Assembly (NCBI GenBank): GCA_007122045.1
Contig: SKJM01000044.1
Location: 1 to 6,049, forward strand
Source of the DNA: Planctomycetales bacterium
GTDB lineage: Bacteria; Planctomycetota; Planctomycetia; Pirellulales; Thermoguttaceae
DNA length: 6,049 nucleotides
Reading direction: 5' to 3'
Below the pieces are notes generated by a model, which saw nothing but the letters and a program-made list of their open reading frames with translations, searched no databases and was not told the DNA's origin. The position numbers and the translations under genes were made by a program. This document shows, one piece after another, positions 5,668 through 6,049 of this stretch; the stretch's first letter is position 1; each line of letters starts with the position of its first letter.

Positions 5668-6049
5668 TCACACCTCGACCGCCCGCCCCAGCAGCCGGAC
5701 CCCGTGAAACACCAGTGCCAGCACGCCGATGACGGCGAGGATGGTCTTGAGTTGTTCGGAGCGGGTAGGCAGGTCGGGGGGTGAAGATTCGTTTTCCGGA
5801 CGATCCGGGCCGGCTTCCGGACGATCCGGACCGGCCGCCGCCCAGGGTTCTACACGAGCCGGCGCCACCGGCCCCCCCGTTGCCGGACCGCCCGAGCCGG
5901 GAACGGCCACGGCTACCGGCGGAATGGCCGAAGGGGGCTGCCGGGAAAGGTCGCCGGCATGCCCAGATGGTTCCCAGGGCGCCGCCGGGGCGGTAGCGCC
6001 ACCCGAACTGGGCGCCGCCGCCACGGCGGGACGCTCCGAAACGGCCGGC
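5668..6049 (-). CDS. Pro/Ala/Gly-rich protein with C-terminal membrane helix, 5' partial
   Basis: The gene is not recognised. The frame is open from the right edge to TGA at 5668-5670, giving 127 visible residues. A GTG at 6022-6024 is a possible start (118 residues), but the frame continues upstream without a stop and the composition does not change, so the protein probably begins outside. Most of it is low-complexity, rich in Pro, Ala and Gly and poor in predicted structure, including a duplicated AGPDRPE. The C-terminus has one hydrophobic helix, roughly KTILAVIGVLALVFHGVRLLG, 5 residues from the end and flanked by basic residues. This suggests a tail-anchored or single-pass membrane protein whose proline-rich part extends from the membrane (inference). 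It ends 73 bp before ilvN. The frame could alternatively be non-coding GC-rich DNA, but the coherent helix and short tail argue for a real gene. Confidence 0.6.
   Translation of the reverse strand, partial: PAVSERPAVAAAPSSGGATAPAAPWEPSGHAGDLSRQPPSAIPPVAVAVPGSGGPATGGPVAPARVEPWAAAGPDRPEAGPDRPENESSPPDLPTRSEQLKTILAVIGVLALVFHGVRLLGRAVEV
5794..5835. repeat. In-frame tandem duplication of 21 bp
   Basis: Two adjacent 21-bp copies, 5794-5814 and 5815-5835, differ at one base (G versus A). On the minus strand they encode AGPDRPE twice inside the proline-rich part of the membrane-anchored protein. The length is a multiple of three, so the reading frame is kept, which mildly supports that frame as coding. 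Confidence 0.8.

Overview
The window looks like ordinary chromosomal DNA from a GC-rich bacterium, most likely a planctomycete (inference). The first gene carries a linker of the type HQEAWAEHLGLPVE followed by IGMVFVLIPPGEFTMGS. That arrangement in front of an FGE-sulfatase domain is, from general knowledge, very common in Planctomycetes. The GC-rich third codon positions and the many long antisense shadow frames also fit a high-GC genome. No rRNA, tRNA, CRISPR array, insertion sequence or phage gene was seen.

Layout, left to right. (1) Positions 1-816, + strand: the 3' part of a formylglycine-generating-enzyme-like (SUMF1/FGE-sulfatase) protein, cut by the left edge. It lacks the catalytic cysteine pair of true FGE. 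(2) Positions 817-883: a 67-bp convergent gap with nothing convincing in it. (3) Positions 884-5594, - strand: five amino-acid and nucleotide metabolism genes, read right to left as ilvN, ilvC, a HIT-family gene, an AlaC-like aminotransferase and carA. (4) Positions 5668-6049, - strand: the C-terminal part of a Pro/Ala/Gly-rich protein ending in one membrane helix, cut by the right edge.

ilvN has a plausible sigma70-type promoter directly in front of it. ilvN and ilvC are 68 bp apart and ilvC and the HIT gene only 4 bp apart, so these three probably form one transcription unit. The aminotransferase and carA follow in the same direction after longer gaps of about 91-97 bp and 156 bp. Those gaps hold hairpins, so these genes may be separate units or read-through members.

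Functionally, IlvN (regulatory subunit of acetolactate synthase) and IlvC (second step of valine, leucine and isoleucine synthesis) draw on pyruvate. The AlaC-like transaminase also works at the pyruvate/alanine node. CarA supplies ammonia from glutamine for carbamoyl phosphate, used in pyrimidine and arginine synthesis. The catalytic partners IlvB and CarB are not in the window. I see no clear novel system. The points most worth a second look are the unusual cofactor loop of IlvC, a perfect palindrome inside the ilvN promoter spacer, a terminator-like hairpin pointing against its neighbours, and the FGE homologue without its cysteines.
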